The notes: generated from the letters alone by a model not told the origin. 9,948 bases of DNA from JBLHKE01 sp047619485 (GCA_047619485.1 JBLHKE010000259.1:1-9948), one strand, 5' to 3'; positions 1-8,689 are shown, numbered from the stretch's first letter. Made by a program: numbers and translations.

Positions 1-508
1 TGATAAAATCCCCGCTGTCTTCGTTGCTAAAGCGCCCACTATCACCAGATAGCTTAGCGTTTATCGCCTCGCCAGCGGGAATTTTCTCTGCGCCCCATTT
101 CCACAGCAGGTTTCCGGAGGTGCCCTCACGTTCCACCATTTCCTCCAAGCGTCGATCTCTGCATCGCGCTTCTTTTTATCCGAATGACGCATTTCGCCAA
201 AATTGACCCGCGTCATCGTCACCAGCTGTGAATGCGCAACGCCAATGTGGTCACCCTTTTTCACACACCAGTCGATCAGAAAAGGCACTTTCTCGCGCGG
301 CGGAAGCACGTCGAGGAATAGGTAGTCCGAATTGATCTGATACGAGATCCAATCCCAACGCACAAACGCTCTCATGTCTGGCAGATTTCTCCAACAACGT
401 GCCCAATGGCGCGCGTCGCTCGTGGGTCTGAAGCTTCAGTTCAGCCGAAATCAATGCAGAAAGAGACAGCCCGAGAAGTAGAAAAACTTGGAGAGAAAAA
501 TATTTCAT
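1..508 (-). pseudogene. Secreted protein of unknown function, frame-broken twice and cut by the left edge
   Basis: The ATG at 508 opens a clear Sec signal peptide (MKYFSLQVFLLLGLSLSALISA) in frame A. The next convincing protein text, including MRAFVRWDWISYQINSDYLF, DWCVKKGDHIGVAHSQ and RDAEIDAWRKWW, lies in a second frame from roughly 440 to 135. From about 133 to the left edge the sensible text (EREGTSGNLLWKWGAEKIP) is back in frame A. Adding one base at the WW/E junction near 133 would restore W-W-E-R-E-G. The first shift lies between about 450 and 380 and needs the opposite sign, so the two changes compensate. I do not recognise the family. The middle is rich in W, K and charged residues and has no obvious catalytic motif. 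It is either a decaying gene or carries two sequencing indels. Its 3' end is outside the window. Confidence 0.55.
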
Positions 509-1015
509 AACGATACCGAGCGCTGGGCTCCCAGAGAGATCGTCGCTCCCGATTGGCGAAAAAACTCAATAGCACCGCTAATCTCTCGACAAAATTCCGC
601 AAAGAACCGGCATCGGCCGCTGCGCTAACGCCAGTTTTCGGAAATTCCTCAGCGCCGCCGGGGATTTCCTGATCATGCTAGCGAGCGCACACGCCGGGAC
701 GGCAGAGTCCTTGCGATCGTCACACCGCCAAGCAGCGCCGGTCCGAAGACCACCCTGCTTGTTCCCGGCGCAGCTCCTGGTGGATCGAAAACCAAGCAGC
801 TGCTGATCAACACCAACGACAAGCCGGGGGCGAAACTCAATCTCGGCAACAAGGACGGCCAGGTGTAGCGGCTATCGAGCAACACCCACCAGATAGGGCG
901 GCACTCGGAGCCGAGTGATGGATTGCGCATTCTGCTCTTTTATCATTAAGTAGGATAGTTAGGGGCGTTTCCAGCTACGGTCTGGTGTCTCGCGCCCGAT
1001 TACCCACTCCCCCAA
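509..1015. other. Intergenic region between two divergent genes
   Basis: About 500 bases separate the start of the left minus-strand gene from the start of the large plus-strand gene. The only structured content I see is the protein-like plus-strand reading at 629-868, listed separately. I see no convincing promoter hexamer pair, tRNA or strong hairpin. The stretch 931-960 is locally AT-rich and could hold the promoter of the downstream gene, but no clean -35/-10 pair stands out. A minus-strand open reading of 85 codons at 673-930 is probably the shadow of the plus-strand relic. Confidence 0.5.
629..868 (+). pseudogene. Start-less protein-like reading, probable gene relic
   Basis: Between TAA (626-628) and TAG (866-868) the plus strand is open for 79 codons. 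The second half reads like real protein: RVLAIVTPPSSAGPKTTLL, then VPGAAPGGSKTKQLLINTND, then KPGAKLNLGNKDGQV. There is no ATG or GTG in frame upstream of this text, so it cannot be expressed as it stands. The frame stays open again after the TAG for 26 codons, to TAA 947-949. It may be the 3' remnant of a truncated gene whose last part was cut by a nonsense change. I do not recognise the family. The alternative is chance, since high-GC DNA gives long open frames. Confidence 0.3.
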
Positions 1016-4000
1016 ATGAATGCCTCACCCCCAGCGCGCGGACGCTCGGCGCCACCACTCGCCATCTTTATTGCTGTTCTAGCAGGATCACACCTCGCTT
1101 TCGCTGCACCAGAACTCTCAGAAATACTCGCGGTCAACGACTCGATCCTCGCTGACGAGGACGGCGAGTTCAGCGACTGGATCGAGATTCACAACCCGGA
1201 TCCGACCAGCGTTTCCCTCGTCGGTTACCATCTCACCGACGACGCAACGAACCTGAGCAAGTGGACATTCCCAGCAGTGACGATCAGTCCCGGTGGCTAC
1301 CTCGTCGTGTTCGCCTCGAACAAAGATCGCACCGACCCAAGCAGCGAGTTGCACACCAACTTCAGGCTCAGCTCTGGCGGCGAATACCTCGCGATGGTCG
1401 AGCCCGACGGCACGACCATCGCCAGCGAGTTCACCCCGACCTACCCGCCACAGTTCGCTGACGAGTCGTTCGGCTTCGGCACGCCCGGCGCAAGCGGCAA
1501 CATCGACATCACACCCGCGTGGAATTCGCCCGGCAATTACTACAACGTCCAACTCAGCGGGGTCCAATCTGCGACGCTCGAAGCCACCGCCGACAGCATC
1601 GATGCCCCTCTCGCCGGCTCGCAACTCCAGTATTACATGTGGTTCGATTTCTCGTCGATGTTGGGAGCGGTCTCGCCGACCGATGTGATCAACTCCGCAA
1701 CGATGACGTGGAGCGGCAATGTCAATGCATCCATCTTCGGTGCTAGTGGGGTGGACTCGGAGCTCGGCGTGTTACCAGTCCCGGATTCGAACTACGGTAT
1801 CGACACGGTCGCGCAAACTTACAGCAGCACGACGCTTGTCGATTACTACGCCGGCAACCCACCGGTTTCCTCGTACACCGCGGTGCCAGGCCAGACGCCG
1901 ATCACGACCTGGAACATCAAGGGTCTGGTCGAAAACTGGCGTGACAACCCGAGCACCCCGCAGCGCGGCCAGATCATGATCATCAACAGCGCGCAACCGA
2001 TGTTCATGGACTGGGATCAGGATGGCTCAGGCAAACCATTGCTGTCGGCGATCGTCAGTACCACCACCGACCCCGGTGCGCCAGCACCGCTCGCCTATTT
2101 CGACACTCCCACGCCCGGCGTGGCCAACACCGGCGGCCAGCTAGCCGGGCCGGTTTTCGGCGAAGTCACCGAGAATCCGCCGCCACCGGTAATCGGGCCG
2201 CTCACGATCACCGCAGAGATCGCCGGTTCAGCCGAACCGGTGGCCAGCGTCACGCTCTACTACCGAAAAGCATTTGCCGCGGAAATCTCAATCGCCATGG
2301 TCGACGACGGCAGCGGCGCGGACGCCATCGCTGGCGACGATGTCTGGAGCACACAGCTCCCCGCGTCGGCCATCTCTCCCGGCGAAATGACGCGCTGGCG
2401 CTTTGTCGCGGCAGACGCATCTGGCGTGCAGACAAAAGAGCCCGCATACCGCGAGGCGCTCGATTCGCACCAGTATTTCGGCACCGTCGGGCACGATCAG
2501 GCGATCGAGACCAACCTCAGCGTCGTCCACTGGTTCGTGCAAAACCCAGCAGCCGCCAACAACACCACGGGCACGCGAGGTGCGGTCTACTACCTCGGCG
2601 AGTTCTATGACAACGTGCATTTTAACCGCCACGGCCAGTCGACCGGCGGATTCATCAAGAAGAGCTACAACCTCGATTTCAACAAGACCCAGCGCTTCCA
2701 GTGGAGCACCGCAGCGCCGCGTGCCGCCGACATTGACCTACTCACCAACTGGGCGGACAAGTCGAAAGTGCGCCACCCGCTCGCCTGGGAAATCATGCGC
2801 GGAGCCGGCGTGCACGCGCACTTCGCCTTCACCGTGCGTGTCGAGCAGAACGGACAGTTCTTCAGCACCGCGGACTTTGTCGAGGACGGCGACGACGTCT
2901 ACCTCGAACGCGCCGGGTTGAACAAAGATGGCGCGCTCTACAAGGTCTACAGCAACCAGCTCAACAAGGACAACGGCAATACGGCGACCAGCGGCGTCGA
3001 GAAAAAAAACCGCCGATCTGAAAACAACGATGACTTGCAGGCGCTCATCAATGGCCTCGACCTCACCGGCACCGCGCTCACCGCCTACATGCGCGACAAC
3101 GTCGATATCCCCAAGTGCGTCAACATGCTCGCGGCCAACTCGGTTATTCGCAACATCGACATGCACAGCAAGAACTGGTATATCTACCGCGATACCGGCA
3201 AGACCGACGAGTGGGCGATCTTGCCGTGGGATCTCGACCTTTCCGGCGGGCGCGTGTGGAACTCACAGAACACATATTTCGACAACCGCATCTACACCCA
3301 AGGCCTCGTCGTCACCGGCAATTCGATCCGGCTCGTCTCGCACCTGTTCGGCAACGCGGAGACGCGCGCCATGCTCCTGCGCCGTATCCGCACGCTGTCC
3401 GACACCTACCTGCAGCCAGAATCGACCCCGCTCGCAGAGCGCTGGTACGAGCGCCGCCTCGACGAGCAGTCAGCGCTCATCGACGATCCCGCGATGGCGA
3501 AGTCAGACGCGCAGCGCGATTTCGAAAAATGGGGATCTTGGTTGCAGGGCAACGGCAGCTCGGTTCCGTGGACGACCAACGACCCGGCGGTCGAATCGAT
3601 GGCCGAGTCGATCGTGCGCTGGAAGACCGAATACCTGCCCGGCCGACGGAACGAGATCTACAACAACCAGACCGTCGGCAACGGCGGTGAGATCCCGCTG
3701 CCGCAGACCGAGGGGATCTCGGTCATCGTGACGCCCCTGCTACAAGCAGGCGCTCCAGCTTTCGCCTTTAGCCCGACGGATGATAGCCTCGGCGGAACCT
3801 GGCTCGGTGCCCCGGGTAACGAACCCTTCGACATCTCCGGCTGGATCAGCGGACCGACCGGATTCGGCTACGAGAACACCAATGGCTACCAGACAATGAT
3901 CGGCACCAACGTCGCCACCCAGATGGCTTCGAACAATTCCCTCTACATCCGTATCCCTTTCGAGGTCGACGACCCAGCTGTCTTTGATAGCCTCGAGCTG

Positions 4001-5497
4001 CGCATGCAATGGGACGACGGTTTCGTCGCCTTCCTCAACGGGGATCTGCTGACTGCCGACAACAATCCTGCCACGCTGGCTTGGAACTCCGCCGCGCTCA
4101 ATGCAAGTCACGAGGCGAGCGCTGGCGCCTACGACATCTACAACGTCACCGGCAAGCTCAACTCGCTACGCGCCGGCACCAACATCCTCGCCATCCACGG
4201 CCTCAACCAGGGCACTGGCAGCAGTGATTTCATCATCCGCCCCGAGCTCTACGCCGGACAGACGAGCATGGGAGCACCGGGTCAACCGGTTCTCAACTTC
4301 GGTGCCATCGAGTTTAGCCCGCCATCCGGAAACCAGGATGAGGAATACATCGAGATCAGCAACCCGCACTCGATCGCAGTCGATATCTCCGGCTGGCAGA
4401 TCACTGGCGGGGTCGAGCACAGCTTCCACCCCGGCACGGTGATCGCCTCGGGCGGATCGCTGTTCGTTACGCCGGATGTGAACACCTTCCGCGCCCGCGC
4501 CGCCAGCCCCAAGGGCGGCGAGAGCCGGTTCATTCAGGGCAATTCCAAGGGTCACCTGTCCAGCTTCGGCGAGACGCTCAACCTGCTCGACGCCGAGGGG
4601 ACTTTACTCACCACCACGACCTACACCGGCAACCCGTCGGACGAACAGCTCTACCTCGTCATCAGCGAGATCATGTACCATCCGGACGGCGACGGCTTTG
4701 CGGAATTCATCGAACTGACCAATATCAGTTCGAGCGTGACGCTCGAACTCAGCGGTGTGAAATTCGTCACCGGCGTCGATTTTGATTTCACCGCTTCAGC
4801 GATCACCTCGCTCGCGCCGGGCGCACGCGTGCTGGTGGTGCGCGACCTCGCCGCCTTCGAAGCCGCCCACGGCAGCGGCCACCCGGTCGCCGGCGTATTC
4901 GCCAACACCAGCCGGCTCAACAACGACGGCGAGACGATCAAACTCGAGGACGCGCTCAGCGGCACGATTAAAGAGTTCACCTACAACGACGTCGCACCGT
5001 GGCCGACCGCCGCCGACGCCGGCTACAGCCTGGTGCTGATCAAGCCGGACGCGAACCCCGACCCGGACATCGCCAGCAACTGGCGCTCGAGCGCCCTGCC
5101 CGCCGGCAATCCGGACGACACAGACGTTGTCCCCTTCCCCACCAATCCACTCGACGACGACGACGGCAACGGCAACGCCGACATCATCGACTACGCCGTC
5201 GGCAACAATCTCGGCCAGCCCCCGCTCGCACCCACAGCCAGCTTCGAGGCCTACGACATCGGCGGCAGCCTGCAGACGCGGCTGACCTTGAGCTACCCGA
5301 TCAGCCTGGGTGCCGAGGGCGCCACCATCGGCATCGACGCCTCGACCGATCTCATCACCTGGACCGACGCCGCAGCCAACACCGAACTCGTCAGCCAGGT
5401 CAACCTAGGCGACGGCCGCGCGCTGGTCACCGTGCGCTTCACCTCACCGATCGGTGATGGCAAAAGCCATTTCCTGAGACTGCGCGTCAGTTCGTAG
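1016..5497 (+). CDS. Large secreted CotH kinase-like protein with three lamin-tail domains and a DNRLRE-like insert
   Basis: The 1493-residue product begins with a Sec signal peptide (cleavage likely after AFA, residue 30). Domains in order: lamin-tail domain 1 (about 31-155, SDWIEIHNP, ISPGGYLVVFASN); a diverged DNRLRE-like beta domain (about 165-350, YYMWFDFSSMLG, INSATMTW, GLVENWRD); the linker YFDTPTPGVANTGG (361-374); an Ig-like/chitobiase-type segment (about 380-480); a CotH kinase-like domain (about 500-780); a galactose-binding-like jelly-roll (about 906-1081); lamin-tail domain 2 (about 1096-1205); and lamin-tail domain 3 (about 1212-1345). A D-rich linker (1378-1399, DDDDGNGNADIIDYAVG) leads to a C-terminal beta domain ending FLRLRVSS. 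CotH landmarks are GAVYYLGEFYDN (522-533), GGFIKKSYNLDF (544-555), NIDMHSKNWYIY (713-724) and LPWDLDLSGG (736-745), where D739 and D741 fit the metal-binding aspartates. CotH proteins phosphorylate secreted proteins, but activity here is inferred. No Shine-Dalgarno precedes the ATG. No PEP-CTERM tail is present, so its surface anchoring is unknown. Confidence 0.9.
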   Translation: MNASPPARGRSAPPLAIFIAVLAGSHLAFAAPELSEILAVNDSILADEDGEFSDWIEIHNPDPTSVSLVGYHLTDDATNLSKWTFPAVTISPGGYLVVFASNKDRTDPSSELHTNFRLSSGGEYLAMVEPDGTTIASEFTPTYPPQFADESFGFGTPGASGNIDITPAWNSPGNYYNVQLSGVQSATLEATADSIDAPLAGSQLQYYMWFDFSSMLGAVSPTDVINSATMTWSGNVNASIFGASGVDSELGVLPVPDSNYGIDTVAQTYSSTTLVDYYAGNPPVSSYTAVPGQTPITTWNIKGLVENWRDNPSTPQRGQIMIINSAQPMFMDWDQDGSGKPLLSAIVSTTTDPGAPAPLAYFDTPTPGVANTGGQLAGPVFGEVTENPPPPVIGPLTITAEIAGSAEPVASVTLYYRKAFAAEISIAMVDDGSGADAIAGDDVWSTQLPASAISPGEMTRWRFVAADASGVQTKEPAYREALDSHQYFGTVGHDQAIETNLSVVHWFVQNPAAANNTTGTRGAVYYLGEFYDNVHFNRHGQSTGGFIKKSYNLDFNKTQRFQWSTAAPRAADIDLLTNWADKSKVRHPLAWEIMRGAGVHAHFAFTVRVEQNGQFFSTADFVEDGDDVYLERAGLNKDGALYKVYSNQLNKDNGNTATSGVEKKNRRSENNDDLQALINGLDLTGTALTAYMRDNVDIPKCVNMLAANSVIRNIDMHSKNWYIYRDTGKTDEWAILPWDLDLSGGRVWNSQNTYFDNRIYTQGLVVTGNSIRLVSHLFGNAETRAMLLRRIRTLSDTYLQPESTPLAERWYERRLDEQSALIDDPAMAKSDAQRDFEKWGSWLQGNGSSVPWTTNDPAVESMAESIVRWKTEYLPGRRNEIYNNQTVGNGGEIPLPQTEGISVIVTPLLQAGAPAFAFSPTDDSLGGTWLGAPGNEPFDISGWISGPTGFGYENTNGYQTMIGTNVATQMASNNSLYIRIPFEVDDPAVFDSLELRMQWDDGFVAFLNGDLLTADNNPATLAWNSAALNASHEASAGAYDIYNVTGKLNSLRAGTNILAIHGLNQGTGSSDFIIRPELYAGQTSMGAPGQPVLNFGAIEFSPPSGNQDEEYIEISNPHSIAVDISGWQITGGVEHSFHPGTVIASGGSLFVTPDVNTFRARAASPKGGESRFIQGNSKGHLSSFGETLNLLDAEGTLLTTTTYTGNPSDEQLYLVISEIMYHPDGDGFAEFIELTNISSSVTLELSGVKFVTGVDFDFTASAITSLAPGARVLVVRDLAAFEAAHGSGHPVAGVFANTSRLNNDGETIKLEDALSGTIKEFTYNDVAPWPTAADAGYSLVLIKPDANPDPDIASNWRSSALPAGNPDDTDVVPFPTNPLDDDDGNGNADIIDYAVGNNLGQPPLAPTASFEAYDIGGSLQTRLTLSYPISLGAEGATIGIDASTDLITWTDAAANTELVSQVNLGDGRALVTVRFTSPIGDGKSHFLRLRVSS

Positions 5498-5517
5498 TGG
5501 TGACCGCTGGTCGCCAC
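5494..5517 (+). repeat. REP-like palindromic unit, copy 1, at the 3' end of the CotH-type gene
   Basis: The unit starts GTAGTGGTGACC, which contains the TAG stop of the upstream gene (5495-5497), then GCT, then GGTCGCCAC. The arms 5497-5505 and 5509-5517 form a 9-bp hairpin with one G-U wobble and a 3-nt loop. Its first 12 bases recur in inverted orientation at 5544-5555. There is no T-tract, so a simple Rho-independent terminator is not shown, although a terminating or mRNA-3'-end-protecting role is possible. Confidence 0.6.
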
Positions 5518-5531
5518 GAAATTCATACGCA

Positions 5532-5555
5532 GCGGCGGCCGGAGGTCACCACTAC
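5532..5555 (-). repeat. REP-like palindromic unit, copy 2 (inverted), at the 3' end of the VCBS/ASPIC gene
   Basis: On the minus strand this reads GTAGTGGTGACC, TCC, then GGCCGCCGC. It shares its first 12 bases exactly with copy 1, plus the GGYCGCC core. Its own hairpin is weaker than copy 1: nine paired positions with two G-U wobbles and one A-C mismatch. The TAG stop of the minus-strand gene (5552-5554) lies inside it, so the two convergent genes both end as TAG TGG TGA within equivalent units. Together the copies can also form a long 13-bp stem (5493-5505 with 5544-5556) across a 38-nt spacer. Confidence 0.6.
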
Positions 5556-8500
5556 GGCCTCCTCCACTTTCTTACCTGCGAGAGCGTCGGGATACCCCGC
5601 ACCACCTCTAACACATTCCCCTCTCCATCGGTGATCACGCTCGATGGCAACACCGGGTTCTGCACCTGCATCGCTCTGGCAAAGAACTCGGTCACCGCAT
5701 TTTTCTCCGCGACACCCATCTCCGCCAGCATCGTGTAAGCTGGCTGGTGCTTCTCGACGTAGGCCGCGAGCTTCCCCGCGTCGTCATTCTCATCGATCGG
5801 CACGCCGAACAGGGCGACGCCGTCCTCCGCCAGATGGCGCAGCTCCGGCAAGTGGCTGATACACGCCACACACCAGGTCGCCGTCGTCGTGTAAACCTGA
5901 ACCTTGGCATCGCCCCCCCCCTGCGAGACCGGGAATCGCGGCTTCACCGGCTGGCGCTCGATTCGCTCGCGTGCGTTGCGGTATTGGGTTTGAGAAAAAG
6001 CCCCACCATCAGCGCGGTTCTCATGCGCCGTTAGTAGCGTCCCCTCCACAACGCCCTCGACGCTAAACGTCTTCCCCGACGGCCAGCGAACACTCACCGA
6101 CTCCACCGCATCGCGATCACCGATACCGATGATCATGGTCGAGCTGTTCTGCGCCGCATAACCCTCGCCACAACGGTGTTCGCGCTTCAATTTCACCCCA
6201 CCCGATAGAACCACTTCCACCATCGCGCCATAGCCATCGCGATTGCCAAATTCCGAGGGAGCCGGGGTCGTATTGCCGCCGACGAAGCGGATGGCGACCA
6301 TCCCGCCCGCCATGCCAGGGAGCTTCCCGATATCATTTTGGTAGAGCTGCATCAGTGGCTGGTTCGCGTTCACCATCGCGACGTCTTGCCAGCCATCGTG
6401 ATCGTAGTCGAACAGCGCGAAGCAGCGGCTATCGGAAACCGAGTCCATCCCGGAGAGCGCCGACAAGTCGGTGAACGTCCGCCCCGCGCCCTCGTTCAGG
6501 AACAGGTGATTGCGTTCCTTGCCGCTGAGCGAGTGCACCACCAGTTTGCCATCGACCAGCTCGTCGCCCTTGTGCAAACGCATATCGATCTCCGGATCCT
6601 CCTCGCCCGCGATCACGTCCCGCTGCCACTCGCTTGAGCGCTGCACCGAACCATTGCGCAGATTCTTGTCGGTACGCACGACCGTGCGCCACAGGTTGCT
6701 TCACAAATCGATCTCCGAGGCCACCTCCGCCGGGGCGGTGAAGTAACCGCTCATGGTGTAGATGTCTAGATCCCCATCATTGTCAAAGTCCGCGAACTGC
6801 CCACCCCACGACCAACCAGCCTCCGCCACCAGTAGCGCCGGCGGCTCCAGACCGGACACCCGTGAGAACTTGCCGCCCTCGCCGTGGCGGTAGAGCACGT
6901 TGCCCTCGGCCGATTTCAAATAGTCGGCACCGATGCCCTCGAACTGCGATAGTATCCGCCGGCCAGCCTTGCTGAACATGTTCGTCACGTAAAGATCCTG
7001 TCGGCCGTCGCCATCGTAATCGCCAAAACTTGCGCCCATCCCGAAGCCATAACTGTTCACGCCGATCTCATTCGTTACCTCGACGAATCCGCCCTGACCG
7101 TCGTTACGAAACAGGTGGTCAGGCGCCCAATCGTTCGCCAGATAAAGGTCAGGATCGCCGTCCTCATCGTAGTCGGCCCAGGTCGCCTGCAGCGTGTTCT
7201 TCCAGACGTTTAAGCTCTTCCCCTCCAGCGCCGGCGCAAACTTGCCGCCACCCTGATTCACCAGCAAAACATTTGGTGGCCCGACCTGGTTGAGGAATCC
7301 CCGCCCACCTCCGATGCTGGTCTCCTCACGGTAGCGGCGCACGAACTCGGCAGCATCCGCCTCCGACAGAAACCGTTCCGGCCAGCCGTTCCCCGTCCCT
7401 CCAGAACCGAACTCCAGACTGACATCGCCCAAGGCCTCGAGCCGGTAGGTCGCGACGTAGAGATCCAACAAGCCGTCCCCATTGAAATCCGCTGCCGACA
7501 TCGAGGACACCAGCGCTGGGAGCGACATCGGCTGCTCCACCGGCTGGAACCACAGGCCGGTGTTCTCGAAATACTGGCTGTGCTCGAGGCTGCGTCCCAG
7601 TACCAGGTCGGGATCACCATCGTTGTCGAAATCCGCAAAGATCCCACAAGTCGAATTCCCCTCGATCGCCAGCTCACTATCCGCGGCACGTTCCTCAAAG
7701 GTGCCATCGCCGCGGTTGCGCAGCAGCAGGTTCTTTCCCATCCGCACCATCACGTAGAGGTCATCGAAACCGTCACCATCGATGTCCACCACCGAGATGG
7801 CTGGTTTCTGGCTCATGGCGATCGGCGCGAAGTCGTACGAGCGTGCTCGCGTCTTCCCACTCTGGTAGTATTTTACCAGCTCCTCCTCATGGATCGAGTG
7901 GCGCGCACGCTGGCGGTCGCCCGGCGCAGGCAGCGCCTCGTCCAAGCGATCCGAAAACAGGCGCTGCCCTGCAGCTTTCGCTATCAATTCCGTCGACTTC
8001 CAAGCTGTGATCCGCCACTCACCATCAGATCGCTGGCGCCAAGTCACCACCAGCTTGCCGGACAGGCTCGTCCACGCACCCGATTGCTTCCGCGCCAGAC
8101 CACCAAATTTCACCAGGCCCTTAAACTGATCATGAGTAGCGCCTACAAACTCGGCATCCACGAACTTGAACGTGGCGTGTTCGAAGTAGTCCACCTCCGC
8201 CAGTAGCGACGACCACAGTGCAAGCTCGGCGCGCGGGATCTCGCTGGCGTTAGCAGCGATTTCGAAACCCGACCGCTCCCCGATACCCATCTGGCTCGGG
8301 TCTTCACCCGGCTCCGATGTCGACGCCAGATCGGTTACGCTCACGACCTCGGCGAACAGACTCGCCCGGCTTGAATCGTCGGGGAGTAGCAAGTTCATCA
8401 GCCCGTTCGAAATCTGCCCAAGATCTGGTGACAGCACCAGAATCAATTCTTCACTGCCGACCACTTCGCGGATTAGCTGGTCAGGTGAGCTGATCTCCTT

Positions 8501-8611
8501 GCCCCCCTTAAACACTAGAAAATACGCCAACAACCCACCCAAAATCACTAGAACTGGCACGATCCATCGCCGCGTTTTCAGTTCGTGGGACTTATCGGAT
8601 TGGTGGGGCAT
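5552..8611 (-). CDS. Candidate selenoprotein: membrane-anchored VCBS/ASPIC-UnbV protein with C-terminal thioredoxin-like domain, in-frame TGA at codon 637
   Basis: Read through one in-frame TGA (6701-6703), this is a single 1019-codon chain. A positively charged N-terminus and membrane segment (16-34, WIVPVLVILGGLLAYFLVF) place the rest outside the cytoplasm. Residues about 146-202 resemble an NTF2/SnoaL-like fold (FKFVDAEFVGA, DGEWRITAW). Seven VCBS/FG-GAP calcium-loop repeats follow near 272, 323, 371, 475, 524, 603 and 730 (DIDGDGFDDLYV, DFDNDGDPDLVLG, DYDGDGRQDLYV, DFDNDGDLDIYT). The seventh lies after the TGA. ASPIC/UnbV spans about 786-861 (GYGAMVEVVLSGG, VRWPSGKTFSVEG). The C-terminal thioredoxin-like domain runs from about 900 to the end, with W913-C-V-A-C917 and a TlpA-like LPSSVITDGEGNVL. 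The TGA falls inside the conserved repeat/ASPIC module. If it is a true stop, the product is 636 residues and lacks ASPIC and thioredoxin, and a GTG at 6679 could restart a 375-residue fragment. A nonsense mutation or base error is the main alternative to Sec insertion. Both the TGA hairpin and the intact downstream frame favour readthrough. Confidence 0.7.
6667..6703 (-). promoter_or_regulatory. SECIS-like hairpin immediately downstream of the in-frame TGA
   Basis: Numbering the TGA as mRNA nucleotides 1-3, the stem CGCAC (16-20) pairs perfectly with GUGCG (25-29) around a GGUC tetraloop (21-24). Outside it, GG (14-15) can pair with CC (32-33) past a two-base UA bulge, and UGU (11-13) with ACA (35-37) past a bulged G. 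The loop starts 17 nucleotides after the TGA and its first two bases are G. Both properties fit the known bacterial SECIS model (a short upper stem, a small loop with G in the first two positions, and a loop about 16-37 nt downstream). From memory, the E. coli fdhF element also has a GGUC loop at nearly the same distance. That element has a bulged U on the 5' side of the stem, which I do not see here. Confidence 0.5.
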
Positions 8612-8652
8612 TCGATCAGATCGGGTTCTAGGTGACGAAAGACACAGAGAAT

Positions 8653-8680
8653 TGAGCCAAAACCAAGGCTCAGAATTTTT
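8653..8680 (+). other. Small hairpin followed by a T-run in the divergent intergenic region
   Basis: TGAGCC (8653-8658) and GGCTCA (8667-8672) form a 6-bp stem with an 8-nt A-rich loop, followed by GAATTTTT. On the plus strand it resembles a weak intrinsic terminator, which could stop transcription coming out of the antisense side of the VCBS gene. On the minus strand it would lie in the untranslated leader of that gene, without a T-tract. The stem is short, so chance is possible. Confidence 0.25.
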
Positions 8681-8689
8681 AAAAGAGTC

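Noticed and set aside
673..930. 85-codon minus-strand open frame in the left intergenic region
   Set aside because: The text has no clear protein signature, and the plus-strand reading of the same bases looks more protein-like.
3002..3009. Run of eight A residues in the CotH gene as a programmed frameshift site
   Set aside because: The zero frame continues cleanly into conserved CotH sequence on both sides, and no alternative product is apparent.
2738..3166. 142-codon minus-strand open frame opposite the CotH domain
   Set aside because: Its V/D/E-rich composition is what antisense of this codon usage gives. The plus strand carries the CotH motifs.
6679..6679. Independent gene starting at GTG 6679
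   Set aside because: It would begin in the middle of a conserved repeat/ASPIC module, has no signal peptide for an exported-type domain, and stays in the same frame as the upstream gene across the TGA.
7580..8206. 208-codon plus-strand open frame opposite the VCBS gene
   Set aside because: It is Arg-, Leu- and Gln-rich with no recognisable motif and lies fully antisense to a domain-bearing gene. It is a high-GC shadow.
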